A stretch of 64,000 nucleotides of DNA from Aliivibrio sp. S3MY1 (GTDB lineage Bacteria; Pseudomonadota; Gammaproteobacteria; Enterobacterales; Vibrionaceae). Made by a program: the position numbers and the translations under genes. Positions 1 through 10,654 of this stretch are shown here, in pieces. The stretch spans positions 154,733 to 218,732 of the forward strand of contig NZ_JARACO010000002.1 in the NCBI RefSeq assembly GCF_028765575.1, given 5' to 3'. The first letter of the stretch is position 1. Each line of letters opens with the position of its first letter. The notes beneath the pieces are model-generated. The model had not been told where the DNA came from. It searched no databases and worked only from the letters and a program-made list of their open reading frames with translations.

Positions 1-3000
1 GTGAGACCCTGCCCCATTTTTTCACGTTCAATCAAGGTTTCATCATCAGGAATAAACTCTAATCCACGATCCAATTGACCTTTCTTCTCTAGGTTATGAA
101 TAAAACGAATTTGTTCTTTAACTAATGATGTACCTTGTTGCTCTGCAACTGAAATTGACTCAGCCTGACAATACGCATCATCAAGAACAATCTTGCCGAC
201 TTCATCTTCCATTTTTTGGAGCAGAACATTACGTTGCTTATAGGTTAGATCACCATTAGCCACTAAACCATTTAGTAAGATCTTAATGTTTACTTCATTA
301 TCTGAACAATCAACGCCGCCTACGTTATCAACAAAATCGGTATTAACACGGCCACCTTTTAGACCATATTCAATACGACCCAGCTGAGTCATACCTAAGT
401 TGCCCCCCTCACCAACAACCTTCGCATTTAGCTCTGAACCATTGATTCGTAAAGAATCATTAGCACGGTCACCAACATCAGCACTGGTCTCTTTTCCTGA
501 TTTAACGTATGTACCAATACCACCGTTCCATAACAGATCCACCTCCATTTTTAAGATCATTTGGATTAAATCGTTTGGAGCCAATGACTGTTTACGGGTA
601 CCTAGCATCTTCTGAATTTCAGGAGACAGATCTATCGACTTAGCACGACGAGAGAAAATGCCACCACCTTGAGAAATCAGATCTTTATTGTAATCTTCCC
701 AGCTTGAGCGAGGTAATTCGAATAAACGAGCACGCTCTGGCCAAGTCAGATCTGAATTTGGATTAGGGTCAATGAAGATATGCATGTGGTTAAATGCCGC
801 TTGAAGACGAATATGTTTTGATAGCAACATACCATTACCAAACACATCTCCCGCCATATCACCAATACCAGCAACGGTGAAGTCTGTTGTTTGACAATCA
901 ATTCCCATTTCACGGAAGTGACGTTTAACCGATTCCCATGCCCCTTTAGCAGTAATACCCATCGCTTTATGGTCATAGCCATTAGAGCCACCAGAAGCAA
1001 ATGCATCACCTAACCAGAAGTTGTACTCTTCTGAAACTGAGTTCGCTAAATCAGAGAAGGTTGCCGTGCCTTTATCTGCCGCAACAACCAAATACGGATC
1101 ATCATCATCATGACGAACCACATTGTGTGGTGGAATAACTTCACCTTCAATAATGTTATCTGATACATCTAATAGCGCACAAATAAACTGCTTATAACAA
1201 CGCTGGCCTTCTGCAAAAATATCATCACGAGTTGTGAAATTATGCTGTTTCTTACAAACAAACCCCCCTTTTGCACCTACAGGAACAATTACGGTGTTCT
1301 TAACTTGTTGTGCTTTAACCAGACCAAGAACCTCAGTACGGAAATCCTCTTGTCTGTCTGACCAACGTAATCCACCACGTGCTACTTTACCACCACGTAA
1401 ATGCACACCTTCAATATCAGGAGCATAGACAAAAATCTCAAACGCCGGCACTGGTGCAGGAATTTCGGGGATAATGGATGGCTGAAGTTTTAGAGATAGC
1501 CATGGTTTTGGTAGGCCATTCTCTGCTTGTTGATAATAGTTAGTACGTAACGTCGCTAATATCATCTCAACATAACGACGAATAATACGATCATCGTCCA
1601 AGCTTTCTACTTTATCTAGACTTGAGTAAATCGCATCAAGTTGCTTTTGTTGTTTCTTCTCTGACCATACAACGCTTGGATCAAAACGGAACTCAAACAA
1701 ATTAACCACAGCAACCGCAAGTTTGGTATGCGTTGACAGTGTATCTTCAATGTATTGTTGACTAAATGGGAAACCCACTTGACGCATATAACGAGCATAA
1801 GCACGTAAAATCGTCACTTCACGGCCAGACAGACCAGCACCAAGTACCAAACGGTTAAAGCCATCACTCTCTAATTGACCATTCCAGATCTGAGCAAACG
1901 CTTCTTGGAAACGATCACGAGCTTGACGAAGATCGACCTCTTCAGAACCATTGTGGATCATAGAGAAATCTAAGATCCAATCCACCGAACCATTACTCTT
2001 CTTAACCGTATATGGTGATTCACCAATAACACGTAAACCTAAGTTTTCAAGCATAGGCATAACGTCTGATAAATGAATCGGCTCATCACGGTGGAACAGT
2101 TTCAATTTAACGTTCGCAGAGCCTTTTTTCTCTTCTTGCGGACGATAAAATAACATACCAAGTTTGTTATCATCACTTAATAATTCAAGACGTTCAATAT
2201 CAGCAACAGCAGAGCCTGGAAGTGTTGCTTCTTTGTATGAACGAGGAAATGCGCTTTGATATTTCTTCGCTATTGCAGTTCCTTTACTCTCACCTAAGTT
2301 AGCCACAATCACATCACATAGACGGTCATCCCAAGTAGAGGCAGCTTCCATTAAATTATTTTCAATATCTTTCACATTAATATCGCCGTTATTGTTGTCT
2401 ACACGAATTATGTAATGCGTTCTTGCTAATGCACTCTCAGAGAAAAATGTCGTAAATTCAACTTCTTGACTAGAACCAAAATAGTTTTTAAGAATACGTT
2501 GAGTTTGACGACGAAGCTCTGTGTTATAACGCTCTTTAGTTACATACACCATGCATGAGAAAAAACGACCAAATGGGTCACGACGAACAAATAAACGCAA
2601 CAAATCACGGTCTTGCATTTTTACAACACCTGTACCCACCTCTAACATCTCTTCTTCTGTTGCTTGGAAGAGCTCATCACGAGGGTAAGTTTCAAGGATA
2701 TTGCTTAATGCTTTATAAGAATGCGAGCCTTTAATGTATTGGCTGGTTTCTAAAATACGTTCCACTTTATTACTAAGTAGTGGAATATTAGACACACTTT
2801 GATTATAAGCCGTTGAGGTATAAAGCCCAGTGAAGCGATGCTCACCAATCACTTTACCTTCTTTATTTAAACGCTTAATACCAATGTAGTCAGTATAGGC
2901 TGGTCGATGAATACGAGACTTCGTATTTGATTTTGTTAATATTAATAAATCTGATTTTTTCGCTGCAGCGCACGCTGAAGATGGCATCTCAGAGAGCTTC

Positions 3001-3800
3001 GTCATATGAATACGTGAAGCTAAAGAGAATAAACCTAGACCAGCCTCTGCTGTAGGTGTTAATTCATGATCACCTTCCACAGCCGTTAAATCAAAATTCT
3101 TGTACCCCATTAAGGTAAAGTTGTGATTTTGAAGCCAAGTTAAAAACTCAATCGCTTCATTCACTTCTTCTTTTGCTATTGGAGACTCATTATCTTTAAG
3201 CTCTTGAATTACTTCTGTTAGTTTATCTGACATTGGCTGCCATTCATTCACCACACGGCGAATATCTTCAAGCACCAATAGTAATTCAGCTTGAAGTGCG
3301 TCCATTTCAGAAAGATCATTCATGTGATCAACTTCGAAATGAAATAACGTTTGTTGCATTTTTCCATCACTGCTGCATATCGAAATAATCTCACCGCTCT
3401 CATCACGAGTAAAGCAATGTGGACCATGTAACATAAAGTGACTTGTCATATCAAGACGGGTTAGCGCCATCTTAACGGAATCGACTAAAAATGGGCTATC
3501 AGGCGTAACAATCTCAACGACTGTATGGGTTGATTGCCAGCCATCTTGACTTAATTTTGGATTAAAAACACGAACTGATATATCAAAAAGATTTACATCA
3601 GATAAATGGTTCCAAAGACTAAGGGTGGCACCGTACATATCCGATTCATTACGTTGCTGTAAATCATCATCATCAATGTTGGCAAATAAACGCTGAGCAA
3701 GTTGTGTTACTAGGGACTGTTGAGGCATTTCAAGCTTTTCAGCAATTAGAGCGTACACTTTCTCAAGTAGTACTGGAACGATAGGATCACGCGTCGTCAT
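1..3800 (-). CDS. gdhB: NAD-specific glutamate dehydrogenase, large type (C-terminus cut by window edge)
   Basis: Oxidises glutamate to 2-oxoglutarate and ammonia with NAD in the cytoplasm. The frame is open from the ATG at 3798-3800 through about 1266 codons to the left edge without a stop, so the last few hundred residues of the roughly 1,600-residue family are outside the window. The translation begins MTTRDPIVPVLLEKVYALIA and keeps the long N-terminal regulatory region of this family (for example the stretch around LFHFEVDHMNDL) before the catalytic domain; the last visible residues (REKMGQGL) fall in the part following the catalytic core. No other gene is close upstream: DUF2835 starts 159 bases away on the same strand. 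Family assignment is from recognition of the translated sequence; the exact symbol is by analogy with Pseudomonas. Confidence 0.9.
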   Translation of the reverse strand, partial: MTTRDPIVPVLLEKVYALIAEKLEMPQQSLVTQLAQRLFANIDDDDLQQRNESDMYGATLSLWNHLSDVNLFDISVRVFNPKLSQDGWQSTHTVVEIVTPDSPFLVDSVKMALTRLDMTSHFMLHGPHCFTRDESGEIISICSSDGKMQQTLFHFEVDHMNDLSEMDALQAELLLVLEDIRRVVNEWQPMSDKLTEVIQELKDNESPIAKEEVNEAIEFLTWLQNHNFTLMGYKNFDLTAVEGDHELTPTAEAGLGLFSLASRIHMTKLSEMPSSACAAAKKSDLLILTKSNTKSRIHRPAYTDYIGIKRLNKEGKVIGEHRFTGLYTSTAYNQSVSNIPLLSNKVERILETSQYIKGSHSYKALSNILETYPRDELFQATEEEMLEVGTGVVKMQDRDLLRLFVRRDPFGRFFSCMVYVTKERYNTELRRQTQRILKNYFGSSQEVEFTTFFSESALARTHYIIRVDNNNGDINVKDIENNLMEAASTWDDRLCDVIVANLGESKGTAIAKKYQSAFPRSYKEATLPGSAVADIERLELLSDDNKLGMLFYRPQEEKKGSANVKLKLFHRDEPIHLSDVMPMLENLGLRVIGESPYTVKKSNGSVDWILDFSMIHNGSEEVDLRQARDRFQEAFAQIWNGQLESDGFNRLVLGAGLSGREVTILRAYARYMRQVGFPFSQQYIEDTLSTHTKLAVAVVNLFEFRFDPSVVWSEKKQQKQLDAIYSSLDKVESLDDDRIIRRYVEMILATLRTNYYQQAENGLPKPWLSLKLQPSIIPEIPAPVPAFEIFVYAPDIEGVHLRGGKVARGGLRWSDRQEDFRTEVLGLVKAQQVKNTVIVPVGAKGGFVCKKQHNFTTRDDIFAEGQRCYKQFICALLDVSDNIIEGEVIPPHNVVRHDDDDPYLVVAADKGTATFSDLANSVSEEYNFWLGDAFASGGSNGYDHKAMGITAKGAWESVKRHFREMGIDCQTTDFTVAGIGDMAGDVFGNGMLLSKHIRLQAAFNHMHIFIDPNPNSDLTWPERARLFELPRSSWEDYNKDLISQGGGIFSRRAKSIDLSPEIQKMLGTRKQSLAPNDLIQMILKMEVDLLWNGGIGTYVKSGKETSADVGDRANDSLRINGSELNAKVVGEGGNLGMTQLGRIEYGLKGGRVNTDFVDNVGGVDCSDNEVNIKILLNGLVANGDLTYKQRNVLLQKMEDEVGKIVLDDAYCQAESISVAEQQGTSLVKEQIRFIHNLEKKGQLDRGLEFIPDDETLIEREKMGQGL

Positions 3801-3958
3801 AAAGCGAATGCTCCGTTTCTTATGATTAGAATTATTTATATAGTGTAGCAGTTGAAACTGCTTATGCGCTTCACATTGTAAGGATAATATAGCTGAAACG
3901 TTATGACTTTTTTGCGTGCTAGAGGCTTTATAGTTAGAAGTGTGATTAAGGTAGAGAT

Positions 3959-4183
3959 TTATCCTACTTGCTCAAGATTTACAAAACGATTATTTTGGTC
4001 AACGGTTAAACGAAAGCGACCTTTCACGCCTAATTGAGTTAAAAATGAGCGAAATCTAGTGGCCGGCAATTGCAGCTTTAGTCCCTGCTCTGTCATTACC
4101 ATCACCGTACTTGCAACACCTGAATAATGACTTAGAAAAGCCTGATACGTCACATTCATTCTAAAATAATAAAATTTGTTCAT
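3959..4183 (-). CDS. DUF2835 family protein
   Basis: A 74-residue protein of unknown function (DUF2835) common in Vibrio and relatives. The sequence starts MNKFYYFRMNVTYQAFLSHY and carries the family core VMVMTEQGLKLQLPA, ending with a short beta-rich tail. It has no signal peptide, membrane segment or cysteine. It lies between pepN (upstream) and the glutamate dehydrogenase (downstream), all on the minus strand; a hairpin with a T-run separates it from pepN. The family identification is fairly firm; nothing in the sequence tells the function. Confidence 0.8.
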   Translation of the reverse strand: MNKFYYFRMNVTYQAFLSHYSGVASTVMVMTEQGLKLQLPATRFRSFLTQLGVKGRFRLTVDQNNRFVNLEQVG

Positions 4184-4230
4184 TCGCTTAATATCTTTAA
4201 TTGTTGATGTGCATATTGTGGCGCTGAAAT

Positions 4231-4262
4231 AAAAAAATGGCCAGTAAAAAACTGACCATTTT
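4231..4262 (-). terminator. rho-independent terminator of pepN
   Basis: On the minus strand the arms AAATGG.CAGT and ACTG.CCATTT pair around a T-rich loop and are followed by seven T. It lies 36 bases after the pepN stop. Confidence 0.75.
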
Positions 4263-4297
4263 GATTTACTATTTACTATAACGATAAGCTCAACATA

Positions 4298-6901
4298 TTA
4301 CGCTAATGCTTTGGTTACCTTCTCAAACAGATCTTTGGCTAAGTTATCAAGATCAGCCAAACGTTGAAGTTGAGCTTTCATTAGATCCTGACGATCACTG
4401 TCGTACTTCTTAAACTTCAATAATGGATCAATTAAACGAGAAGCCACTTGTGGGTTACTTTCGTTTAATTCCAGTAAGATATCACCTAAGAATGCATAAC
4501 CTTCACCTGATTTACTATGGAAATTTACCGCATTATTTGCAGCAAAAGAACCTATCAAACTGCGAGTGCGGTTTGGGTTTTTCAGGCTGAATGCTTTATG
4601 ATCGATCGTCGATTTAATGGTAGTTAATGCATCACTACTTGGATTTGAACCCTGTAAAATGAACCACTTATCCATAACTAGACCGTCATGTGACCATTTA
4701 TCACTAAAGTCATCCATTAACGTTTGACGGATAGAAAGTTCAGCCGAATTAGCAGAAACCATCGCCGCCATTGTATCTGTCATGTTATCTGCAGTTTGAT
4801 ATTGCGCTTGAACTAACGCCTCACCAATATCGGTTTTGGCTAAATAACTTAACGCACAATTACGTAATGCACGTTTACCAATCGCATCATGATCAACCGA
4901 GTAATCCCCCTGCTTTAAACTGTGGTAGATTGCAGAAAACTCATCTTTTAACTCTGTTGCTAATGTCTGTTTAATAAAACTAAGCGCCTTATCAATAGCA
5001 TCAACATCCACCGTATCAAACCAACCTGTGATCTCATTATGATTTGGTAGTACAAACATTTCAGCAATAAATGCCTGCTCTAGACCCGTATTTAATAGCA
5101 CACCACGGAACGCATCAACTACCGTCCCGGATAACTCAAGTGATTGATTTTTTTGTACATTTATAATGTTTGATCGAATGTAATTAGCCAAAAGCATTTG
5201 GCCTGCATCCCAACGAGCAAAATCATTTTGCGCGTGAACCATTAAGAAAATCAGCTCTTCATCTGTGTAAGCATAATTTAATTTAACTGGTGCAGAGAAT
5301 TCACGAAGTAAAGAGACTACTGGTTTTTCTGCGACTTGTTGGAATGCAAAAGTCTGCTCTTCTTGGATAACATTAAGAACATTACCAATAGTTTGATTGT
5401 TACAACGTAACTCAATAACACTGCCGTCTTGCGCGTAAAGCTCAATATCAAGTGGGATGTGTAATGGAAGTTTTTCAGGTTGATCTTCTGTTGCTGGCGT
5501 ATGTTGTTTCACCGTCAATGTGTATTCTTGCGTTACTTCATTATAGTTAGAAGTCACCGACAAGGTTGGCGTACCTGATTGGCTATACCAACGGCGAAAT
5601 TGAGTAAGATCAACACCCGACGCATTTTCCATCGCGAGTACAAAATCTTCACACGTTGCCGCAGTACCATCATGGCGCTCAAAATACAGCTTCATTCCTT
5701 TTTGGAAATTCACTTCGCCTAATAGAGTATGCATCATGCGAATAACTTCACTGCCCTTTTCATACACAGTAAGCGTATAGAAGTTATTCATTTCTATCAC
5801 TTTTTCTGGACGAATTGGATGCGCCATCGGACTTGCGTCTTCTGCAAACTGTGGACCACGAACAATGCGAACATTGTTAATACGGTTGACTGAACGAGAG
5901 CCAAGATCAGAAGAGAACTCTTGATCACGGAAAACCGTTAAGCCTTCTTTCAAACTTAATTGGAACCAATCACGACAAGTAACACGGTTGCCAGTCCAGT
6001 TATGGAAATATTCATGGCCGATTACCGCTTCAATACCTAGATAATCAGTATCGGTTGCCGTCTCTTGTTTTGCTAATACAAACTTAGAGTTAAAGACGTT
6101 TAAGCCTTTGTTTTCCATTGCGCCCATGTTGAAAAAATCAACCGCAACGATCATGTAGATATCCAGATCATACTCAAGATCAAAACGATCTTCATCCCAC
6201 TTCATTGAGTTAATCAATGACGTCATTGCATGAGGAGTACGATCTAGATTGCCTTGGTCAACATAGATTTCAAGTGCAACATCGCGACCTGATTTAGTTT
6301 TATACGTATCAGTGAGTACGTCAAAATTACCGGCAACTAAGGCAAAAAGGTAAGCGGGTTTTGGGAATGGGTCTTGCCAATAAACAAAGTGTTTTCCACC
6401 TTCAAGATCTCCGTGACTAATGCGGTTACCATTACTTAATAAATGAGGATATGACTCTTTATCTGCAATTACTTTTGTGGTGAAACGCGCCAATACATCA
6501 GGACGATCCATATAATAAGTAATACGACGGAAACCTTCTGCTTCACATTGAGTACAAAAACCATCACCTGATTTATATAAACCTTCAAGTGCTGTGTTCT
6601 CTTGTGGATTGACTTCGGTAACGATTGTAAGTGTAAAATCACCATTCACATTATGAATGATCAACTGCGTATCAGATAAAGTATAATCTTTATGATCAAC
6701 ATTATTTATTTTCAACGATACCAATACCATCCCTTCTCCTTCAAGAAGAAGATCAGTTGATTGTTTTAGTTGTTGTACTTTTGACGTCGCTGAAATAAAT
6801 GTTTTGCTATCATCAAGATCAAAAACTAGATCGATGTCTGAAATGGTAAATTCTGGAGATTGATAATCACGGCGAAACTTAGCCTGAGGTTGTTGGCTCA
6901 T
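4298..6901 (-). CDS. pepN: aminopeptidase N (M1 family)
   Basis: Broad-specificity cytoplasmic zinc aminopeptidase that finishes peptide breakdown. At 867 residues it has the length of E. coli PepN (870). The M1 hallmarks are present: the exopeptidase motif GAMEN near residue 260 and the zinc site HEYFH at about residues 296-300, followed by WTGNRVTCRDWFQLSLKEG with the third zinc ligand Glu. There is no signal peptide. The start ATG has AGGA six bases upstream on its own strand. It is monocistronic by context: a terminator follows and a 157-base gap separates it from the hypothetical gene upstream. Assignment is very secure. Confidence 0.97.
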   Translation of the reverse strand: MSQQPQAKFRRDYQSPEFTISDIDLVFDLDDSKTFISATSKVQQLKQSTDLLLEGEGMVLVSLKINNVDHKDYTLSDTQLIIHNVNGDFTLTIVTEVNPQENTALEGLYKSGDGFCTQCEAEGFRRITYYMDRPDVLARFTTKVIADKESYPHLLSNGNRISHGDLEGGKHFVYWQDPFPKPAYLFALVAGNFDVLTDTYKTKSGRDVALEIYVDQGNLDRTPHAMTSLINSMKWDEDRFDLEYDLDIYMIVAVDFFNMGAMENKGLNVFNSKFVLAKQETATDTDYLGIEAVIGHEYFHNWTGNRVTCRDWFQLSLKEGLTVFRDQEFSSDLGSRSVNRINNVRIVRGPQFAEDASPMAHPIRPEKVIEMNNFYTLTVYEKGSEVIRMMHTLLGEVNFQKGMKLYFERHDGTAATCEDFVLAMENASGVDLTQFRRWYSQSGTPTLSVTSNYNEVTQEYTLTVKQHTPATEDQPEKLPLHIPLDIELYAQDGSVIELRCNNQTIGNVLNVIQEEQTFAFQQVAEKPVVSLLREFSAPVKLNYAYTDEELIFLMVHAQNDFARWDAGQMLLANYIRSNIINVQKNQSLELSGTVVDAFRGVLLNTGLEQAFIAEMFVLPNHNEITGWFDTVDVDAIDKALSFIKQTLATELKDEFSAIYHSLKQGDYSVDHDAIGKRALRNCALSYLAKTDIGEALVQAQYQTADNMTDTMAAMVSANSAELSIRQTLMDDFSDKWSHDGLVMDKWFILQGSNPSSDALTTIKSTIDHKAFSLKNPNRTRSLIGSFAANNAVNFHSKSGEGYAFLGDILLELNESNPQVASRLIDPLLKFKKYDSDRQDLMKAQLQRLADLDNLAKDLFEKVTKALA

Positions 6902-7058
6902 AATATATCCTTATGATGTCTATCACTAAAAAACAGAATGAGTGATAGTTACTATTTAACCCTCCTATTCTCGCATAAGATCCAGTTAATTTGTTAATAA
7001 AAAGATTTTAAGGTCCATATTTCTATCCTTAAAGTCACATTATTCTATTACTTACTGG

Positions 7059-7730
7059 TCATTCTCTTACTAATAAGGCATACATTCCAAATTGTTCATT
7101 TTGTAATTCGAGTTGGTTATCTGTGATCTGAAATGTCGATTCTTGCTCTCCCTCTTCATAGAGTAAAACTAAGTCACTATTTTCAAAATAATAATACCCT
7201 ATCTGTTGGTTTCTTTTTCCTGAGAGAGAGATGACTTCCAATAGAAATACAAAATCAGAACGCAACTTCAAATTTAATGATTGAACATTACTCACCATAA
7301 TATCTTCACCGGATACCAGTGTAGAATGCCATGATCCAATAATCTGCTCAGGAACAACCTTAAAAAATTCTACACCATTAAGATAGAGTCGATTATGACT
7401 CACTTCATATTGATAAACTTGTGACGCCTCTCCCTCTTTCCCAAAACGAATATTATCTTGTGATAATTCAAAAGTACCATTCCATTCTTCTATCGTATTA
7501 GATGATATTTCAATCATTTCAATAAAAAATTTATGAGTAGAACTTAATGATATATGAAGTACATCATAGTCATTCTCAATATGAGCGGGCTTGAAAAAAT
7601 ACCAATCACCAATAAGAAATGGATTTTCAAAATGCGTTAGTGAATTTGCTTCGAGATCTAACGCCACTTCATCAGAATAAGAAAATGGACTCAATAAAAT
7701 TAACCAAAAAGACAAAAGGACTGATTTCAT
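7059..7730 (-). CDS. hypothetical secreted protein
   Basis: An unrecognised protein of about 223 residues. I place the start at the ATG at 7728-7730 (MKSVLLSFWLILLSPFSYS), because GGAG stands nine bases upstream and it yields a clean Sec signal peptide; an upstream in-frame start would add 13 residues and spoil it. The mature part is acidic and aromatic-rich, and seems to hold two similar halves: WYFFKPA...FFIEMIEISS and a second GSWHSTL...FLLEVISLSG, each followed by a tyrosine- and leucine-rich strand pair. That pattern suggests two copies of a small beta-barrel (lipocalin-like) fold, but this is inference. It stands alone between pepN and prc on the minus strand. Confidence 0.7.
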   Translation of the reverse strand: MKSVLLSFWLILLSPFSYSDEVALDLEANSLTHFENPFLIGDWYFFKPAHIENDYDVLHISLSSTHKFFIEMIEISSNTIEEWNGTFELSQDNIRFGKEGEASQVYQYEVSHNRLYLNGVEFFKVVPEQIIGSWHSTLVSGEDIMVSNVQSLNLKLRSDFVFLLEVISLSGKRNQQIGYYYFENSDLVLLYEEGEQESTFQITDNQLELQNEQFGMYALLVRE

Positions 7731-7832
7731 AATTAAAGCTCCACATTCAATAAAAAGAATGATCAACAACCATGGTTGATTGGTATAACTATAAGCCTAG
7801 ATTAAATTTGATTAATTCGCTGTTTTTTAGGT

Positions 7833-7866
7833 AAAAAAAACAGAAGCCAAATGACTTCTGTTTTTA
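7833..7866 (-). terminator. rho-independent terminator of prc
   Basis: Arms AAAAACAGAAG and CTTCTGTTTTT (7836-7846 and 7855-7865) with an 8-base loop, followed on the minus strand by a T-run; it starts 17 bases after the prc stop. Confidence 0.8.
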
Positions 7867-7883
7867 TAGGTACGATAATGCGA

Positions 7884-9905
7884 TTAACTTTTTTGATTCA
7901 TCAATGCTAAATCAATCGTAATTGAAACCGCTTCATTAAGATATGCATCAGGTACTTCGTAATCTTTTGGAATGTCATCAATAGTTTTAAACTCTTCTTT
8001 TTCAAGATGTTTTTGTCTTTGATTAACACGCTCTAAACGACGAACGTCCGCATCATCACTTTCTTTTTCACGAACAACTTTATTCAGTGAAATTGTTGTG
8101 ATGTCTTTATCTGCTTTATAGCGAGCAATGTCTTCCTGAATAAAACCAAACTCTTCATCAGTTTTAATTCGTTCAACATGTTTTTTCGCTAATGGCTCAA
8201 TCGTATTTACGATCTGATTCGTTTGCACATAATTTGCTGCTGTAATGCTATCCCAAGGAAGCGCATTGTCTTCAACACTTTCGCCAGTTTCTTTAGGATC
8301 AATCGCTGTTGGGAACGCAATATCAGGAACAACACCTAAGTTTTGCGTACTACCACCATTGATTCGGTAGAACTTTTGAATGGTATATTGAACATGGCCA
8401 AGTGGTTTATCAAATAGGTCATAAATATGATTTAATGATCTATGTTGTTGAACCGTACCTTTACCGAATGAGTTTTCACCTAAGATAACGGCACGGCCAT
8501 AATCTTGCATTGCTGCAGCAAAAATCTCAGACGCAGATGCACTATAGCGATTCACTAATACCGTCATTGGACCAGTATATGAAATCTCACCATCAGTATC
8601 CGCATTAACATTAACGCGTCCGTAGCTATCACGAACTTGAACAACTGGACCAGAAGTAATAAATAATCCAGATAACGCAGTTGCTTCCGTTAATGCACCA
8701 CCACCATTATTGCGTAAATCAACAATGATACCGGTAATATCTTGCTTTTTGAGTTCATCAATCTGTTTTTTCGTGTCTTCAGCTAGACCAACATAGAAAC
8801 TAGGTACTTCTAATACACCAATTTTCTTGCCATCTTGCTCAATCACTTCAGATTTAACCGCTCTATCTTCTAAACGGATCTTATCTCGAACAATTGTGAC
8901 AGTGTGACTTTTTGAATCTTTACCTTCTGGCAAGATATCTAGGTGCACTTTTGTCCCTTTCGCCCCTTTGATAAGTTGAACGACGTCGTCTAAACGCCAA
9001 CCAATAATATCAACAGATTTTTTGCCATCTTGAGCAACGCCGATAATACGATCACCTTCAGAAAGTTGCTTACTGTTTTGAGCTGGACCGCCCACAACTA
9101 AAGAACGAATGACAGTATAATCATCGGTTGCTTGTAATACCGCACCAATTCCTTCTAATGAAAGATTCATTTCTGATTGGAATTGCTCTGCATTACGAGG
9201 AGATAAATAACTCGTATGAGGATCAACTTCACGTGCAAACGCATTAATATAAAGTTGGAACGCATCTTCATTGTGACTTTGAGTCAAACGCTTTAACGCA
9301 TTATTATAACGCTTACCTAACATCTCTTGGATTTCAGGCCAATCTTTGCCTGTCATAGACAAATTCAAAGCATCATATTTAACACGTTTACGCCATAGCT
9401 CATTTAACTCTGCTTCATCTTTTGGCCAAGCCGCTTCAGAGCGATCCAGTTCAAGAGATTCATCAACCGTATAATCGAATTCTTTATCTAAAAGAGAAAG
9501 TGCGTACACATAACGCTCAAAACGACGCTTCAATGACAAGTTATAGATATCAAAAGCAGCTTGGGAGTCACCAATCTTTAATTGGTCATCTAACTTAGTT
9601 GATAATGGGGCGAATGAAGTAAGATCGGCTTGAATGAAAATATTTCTATTATAATCAAGCATGTCTAAGTATCGCTCATAAATGGCAACGGAAAAGTCAT
9701 CATCCAATGAGAAATGCTTATAATGAGAACGTGTAAAGCGAGAAGTAACACGCTTACTTGCAGTGCCATGCTGCGTTTCTGCGGTTAATACTGGTAAGTC
9801 AGCTTCGGAATACTTAGTGTCTAATACCTTAGCTTCAAGTGCGTGCGCAGAAGCTGCTAGCATAACGCTAGCAGCAATCAGCGAGACTCTTAATCGACAA
9901 TTCAT
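7884..9905 (-). CDS. prc: tail-specific (C-terminal processing) protease Prc/Tsp
   Basis: Periplasmic serine protease of family S41 that trims penicillin-binding protein 3 and degrades tagged or misfolded envelope proteins. The 673-residue product matches the E. coli length (682). It opens with a signal peptide (MNCRLRVSLIAASVMLAASA), has an N-terminal helical region, a PDZ domain (GIGAVLQATDD...VQLIKGAKGTKV) near residues 250-320, and the Ser-Lys catalytic dyad in YSASASEIFAAAMQDYG (about residue 455) and ENSFGKGTVQ (about 480). It follows proQ by 17 bases on the same strand, the same proQ-prc arrangement as in E. coli, so the two are probably cotranscribed. Confidence 0.96.
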   Translation of the reverse strand: MNCRLRVSLIAASVMLAASAHALEAKVLDTKYSEADLPVLTAETQHGTASKRVTSRFTRSHYKHFSLDDDFSVAIYERYLDMLDYNRNIFIQADLTSFAPLSTKLDDQLKIGDSQAAFDIYNLSLKRRFERYVYALSLLDKEFDYTVDESLELDRSEAAWPKDEAELNELWRKRVKYDALNLSMTGKDWPEIQEMLGKRYNNALKRLTQSHNEDAFQLYINAFAREVDPHTSYLSPRNAEQFQSEMNLSLEGIGAVLQATDDYTVIRSLVVGGPAQNSKQLSEGDRIIGVAQDGKKSVDIIGWRLDDVVQLIKGAKGTKVHLDILPEGKDSKSHTVTIVRDKIRLEDRAVKSEVIEQDGKKIGVLEVPSFYVGLAEDTKKQIDELKKQDITGIIVDLRNNGGGALTEATALSGLFITSGPVVQVRDSYGRVNVNADTDGEISYTGPMTVLVNRYSASASEIFAAAMQDYGRAVILGENSFGKGTVQQHRSLNHIYDLFDKPLGHVQYTIQKFYRINGGSTQNLGVVPDIAFPTAIDPKETGESVEDNALPWDSITAANYVQTNQIVNTIEPLAKKHVERIKTDEEFGFIQEDIARYKADKDITTISLNKVVREKESDDADVRRLERVNQRQKHLEKEEFKTIDDIPKDYEVPDAYLNEAVSITIDLALMNQKS

Positions 9906-9922
9906 GCGTCGGGAGTGCTCCT

Positions 9923-10549
9923 TTATGAACGAAGATTCTCCGCTTTAACAACCATTTGTAGGCCGTTTGATAAGCGAATTCGTACATCATCCTTGTTAAT
10001 TTCAACGATTGTCGCAGGCATATTACCTTTACCCATGTTCACGCTTACGTTGTTACCAACAGTAATTTCATCAGCGTTTAGAGCACGAGTTTCAACCGGT
10101 TGTTCAACTTTCTTAGCAACAGGTTGAGGACGACGCTTAGGTGGAGTAGCAGCACGAGCTGTTTTCTTCGCTTTTGCTTCTTCTCTTACTTTTTTAGCTT
10201 GTTCTTTACGACGAGCAGCAACTTTAGCTTTGCTTTCATCTAAAGTTGTTTTAGCGTGTTCAATGTGCTCTTCTTCTAGTTCACCACAAGGGTTACCATC
10301 TAAATCAACACGAGATGCGCCCGGCTTAACACCGTGTAGGTAACGCCAAGAAGAGGTGTATTGACGTAAACCAGCACGTAGCTGAGTTTTACTTACTTTA
10401 GGATCATCGCTTAAACGCTCAGATAAGTCTTGGAAGATACCAATTTTAAGAGGTTTAGCTTCGCCTTCTAAGATAAAGCATTTCGGGAAGCGTTCAGCAA
10501 TGTATGCAATTACTTCTTTGCTGTTCGCTAATTTTTCAGAGTTTTCCAT
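9923..10549 (-). CDS. proQ: RNA chaperone ProQ
   Basis: Global small-RNA-binding protein that stabilises sRNAs and mRNA 3' ends. The 208 residues show the FinO/ProQ fold at the N-terminus ([19 protein letters not shown]...[17 protein letters not shown]), a long basic linker rich in Lys, Ala and Arg (residues 95-140), and the C-terminal Tudor-like domain ([20 protein letters not shown]). The ATG has AGGAAA five bases upstream. It is 17 bases upstream of prc and is preceded on the same strand by msrC; the msrC-proQ-prc order is conserved in enterics. Confidence 0.96.
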   Translation of the reverse strand: MENSEKLANSKEVIAYIAERFPKCFILEGEAKPLKIGIFQDLSERLSDDPKVSKTQLRAGLRQYTSSWRYLHGVKPGASRVDLDGNPCGELEEEHIEHAKTTLDESKAKVAARRKEQAKKVREEAKAKKTARAATPPKRRPQPVAKKVEQPVETRALNADEITVGNNVSVNMGKGNMPATIVEINKDDVRIRLSNGLQMVVKAENLRS

Positions 10550-10654
10550 GTAGTTTCCTGATAGTACGGTTTAGCCCGTATTTAGGTGTATTTCTAGTAA
10601 AGATATTCCGCTATTATAGATACTTAAGCGTGAAAAACCACTACTGAAAGAAAA